From contig CALVWH010000154.1 of NCBI GenBank assembly GCA_944364705.1, positions 1 through 6,875 of the forward strand: 6,875 bases of DNA, read 5' to 3'. Position numbers and translations under genes: made by a program. Positions 5,989 through 6,875 of the stretch are shown here, piece after piece. The stretch comes from an uncultured Bacilli bacterium. GTDB taxonomy: Bacteria; Bacillota_I; Bacilli_A; RF39; UBA660. Under the pieces are notes generated by a model. That model did no database searches, was not told where the DNA came from, and saw nothing but the letters and a program-made list of their open reading frames with translations. The stretch's first letter is position 1, and each line of letters starts with the position of its first letter.

Positions 5989-6875
5989 CTATATATCCTT
6001 TCCTTCTCTTCTTAGATTATCATAAATAAATTCATCTAAATCACCATCTAATACTTTTTCAGCATTATTATTTTCTGTATTTGTTAAATGATCTTTTACT
6101 ATTTTGTAAGGATGTAAAACATAAGTACGCCTTTGAGATCCAAAATCAATTTGTCTTTGATTTCCTTTAAGTTCTTTTAATTGTTGTTCTTTTTTGGCAA
6201 GTTCTAATTGATAAAGTTTGCTTTTTAAAACTTCCATCGCAATTTCTTTGTTTTTTATTTGACTTCGTTCGTTTTGACAAGTTACTACGATTTTGGTTGG
6301 AAGATGTGTAATTCGTACGGCACTATCGGTTGTATTTACGCCTTGTCCTCCGCAACCACTACTACGGTAAACATCGATTCGGATATCGTTTTCTTTAATT
6401 TCAACATTGACATTCTGATCAAAAAGAGGCGTTACTTCCACAGAAGCAAAAGTAGTATGTCTACGATTTCCCGAATCAAAAGGAGATAATCGAATTAATC
6501 GATGAACGCCTCTTTCGTTTTTCAAATATCCATAAGCATTTGTTCCATGAACCATAGCAGAAATACTTTTATATCCAACTTCTTCTCCCTTTAATTCATC
6601 TAATATTTCTATTTTAAATTCTTTTTTTTCGCACCATCGTTCATACATCCGAAAAAGCATCATAACCCAATCGCAAGATTCTGTTCCTCCAGATCCAGAA
6701 TGAATTTCTAAAATTGCATCGCAGGCATCGTAAGGTCCTGAAAGTAAACATAAATAATTTGCTTGTTTTAATTTTTCTTTAAAAGAAAAAAGATCTTTTT
6801 CTAATAAAGATAACATAGACAAATCATTTTCTTCTTTCATCATCGTTAAAAGTTCTATATTGTTTTGAATTTTGT
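5989..6875 (-). CDS. prfB: Peptide chain release factor 2 (5' end beyond window)
   Basis: RF2 recognises UGA and UAA stop codons and triggers hydrolysis of peptidyl-tRNA on the ribosome. The frame stays open to the right edge, giving 294 visible residues against about 365 for a full RF2, so roughly 70 N-terminal residues are missing. Residues counted from the internal ATG at 6843: IHSGSGGTESCDWVMML (47-63), the RF2-specific stop-reading tripeptide SPF (120-122, in IRLSPFDSGNRRHTTFASVEV), and the catalytic GGQ (165-167) in SSGCGGQGVNTTDSAVRITH. SPF rather than PxT separates it from RF1. The C-terminal domain is complete through NLRREGKDI and a TAG stop. The programmed +1 frameshift site used to regulate many prfB genes would be near codon 25, outside the window, so its presence cannot be judged. 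First gene of the run prfB–yitT-like–ftsE–ftsX within this window. Confidence 0.96.
   Translation of the reverse strand, partial: KIQNNIELLTMMKEENDLSMLSLLEKDLFSFKEKLKQANYLCLLSGPYDACDAILEIHSGSGGTESCDWVMMLFRMYERWCEKKEFKIEILDELKGEEVGYKSISAMVHGTNAYGYLKNERGVHRLIRLSPFDSGNRRHTTFASVEVTPLFDQNVNVEIKENDIRIDVYRSSGCGGQGVNTTDSAVRITHLPTKIVVTCQNERSQIKNKEIAMEVLKSKLYQLELAKKEQQLKELKGNQRQIDFGSQRRTYVLHPYKIVKDHLTNTENNNAEKVLDGDLDEFIYDNLRREGKDI

Noticed and set aside
6844..6875. prfB programmed +1 frameshift site
   Set aside because: The expected in-frame TGA near codon 25 would be well beyond the right edge. The visible frame is simply open.

Overview
The window reads as AT-rich Bacillota DNA, most like the Bacilli/Mollicutes side of the phylum. 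The coding regions are very Lys/Ile/Phe-rich. The gene set (prfB, a YitT-family gene, ftsE, ftsX, a YjcZ-like small protein, an FtsW/RodA-type SEDS gene, comEA, comEC) is a Gram-positive one. TGA acts as a stop (end of the SEDS gene) and Trp is encoded by TGG, so the Mycoplasma code is not in use. The SEDS gene and comEA imply a walled cell. An uncultured gut-type Bacilli lineage is a plausible source, but that is inference.

Layout. There are two minus-strand gene runs separated by one tiny plus-strand gene. The right-hand run is read leftwards from the window edge: prfB (5' end missing), a YitT-family membrane protein, ftsE and ftsX. Gaps are 3 and 10 nt, and ftsE/ftsX overlap. It ends in a perfect 13-bp hairpin that also ends the convergent plus-strand gene. 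That gene encodes a 52-residue Gly/Tyr/Cys-rich protein with one hydrophobic tail segment, resembling the YjcZ family. A 151-bp divergent spacer separates it from the left-hand run: an ftsW-like gene with a TTG start and a strong ribosome binding site, then comEA, then comEC, which overlaps comEA and runs off the left edge.

How the genes fit together. FtsE and FtsX form an ABC-type complex that in Bacilli controls a cell-wall hydrolase. The SEDS protein polymerises peptidoglycan. ComEA binds incoming DNA at the cell surface and ComEC is the channel that takes one strand into the cytoplasm. RF2 (prfB) is housekeeping translation termination. The window therefore combines envelope growth genes with the core DNA-uptake pair. 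The SEDS–comEA–comEC arrangement and the small Cys/Gly/Tyr protein at the divergent junction are its least ordinary aspects. I found no mobile element, CRISPR array, tRNA, rRNA or clear defence system, and no convincing wholly new system.
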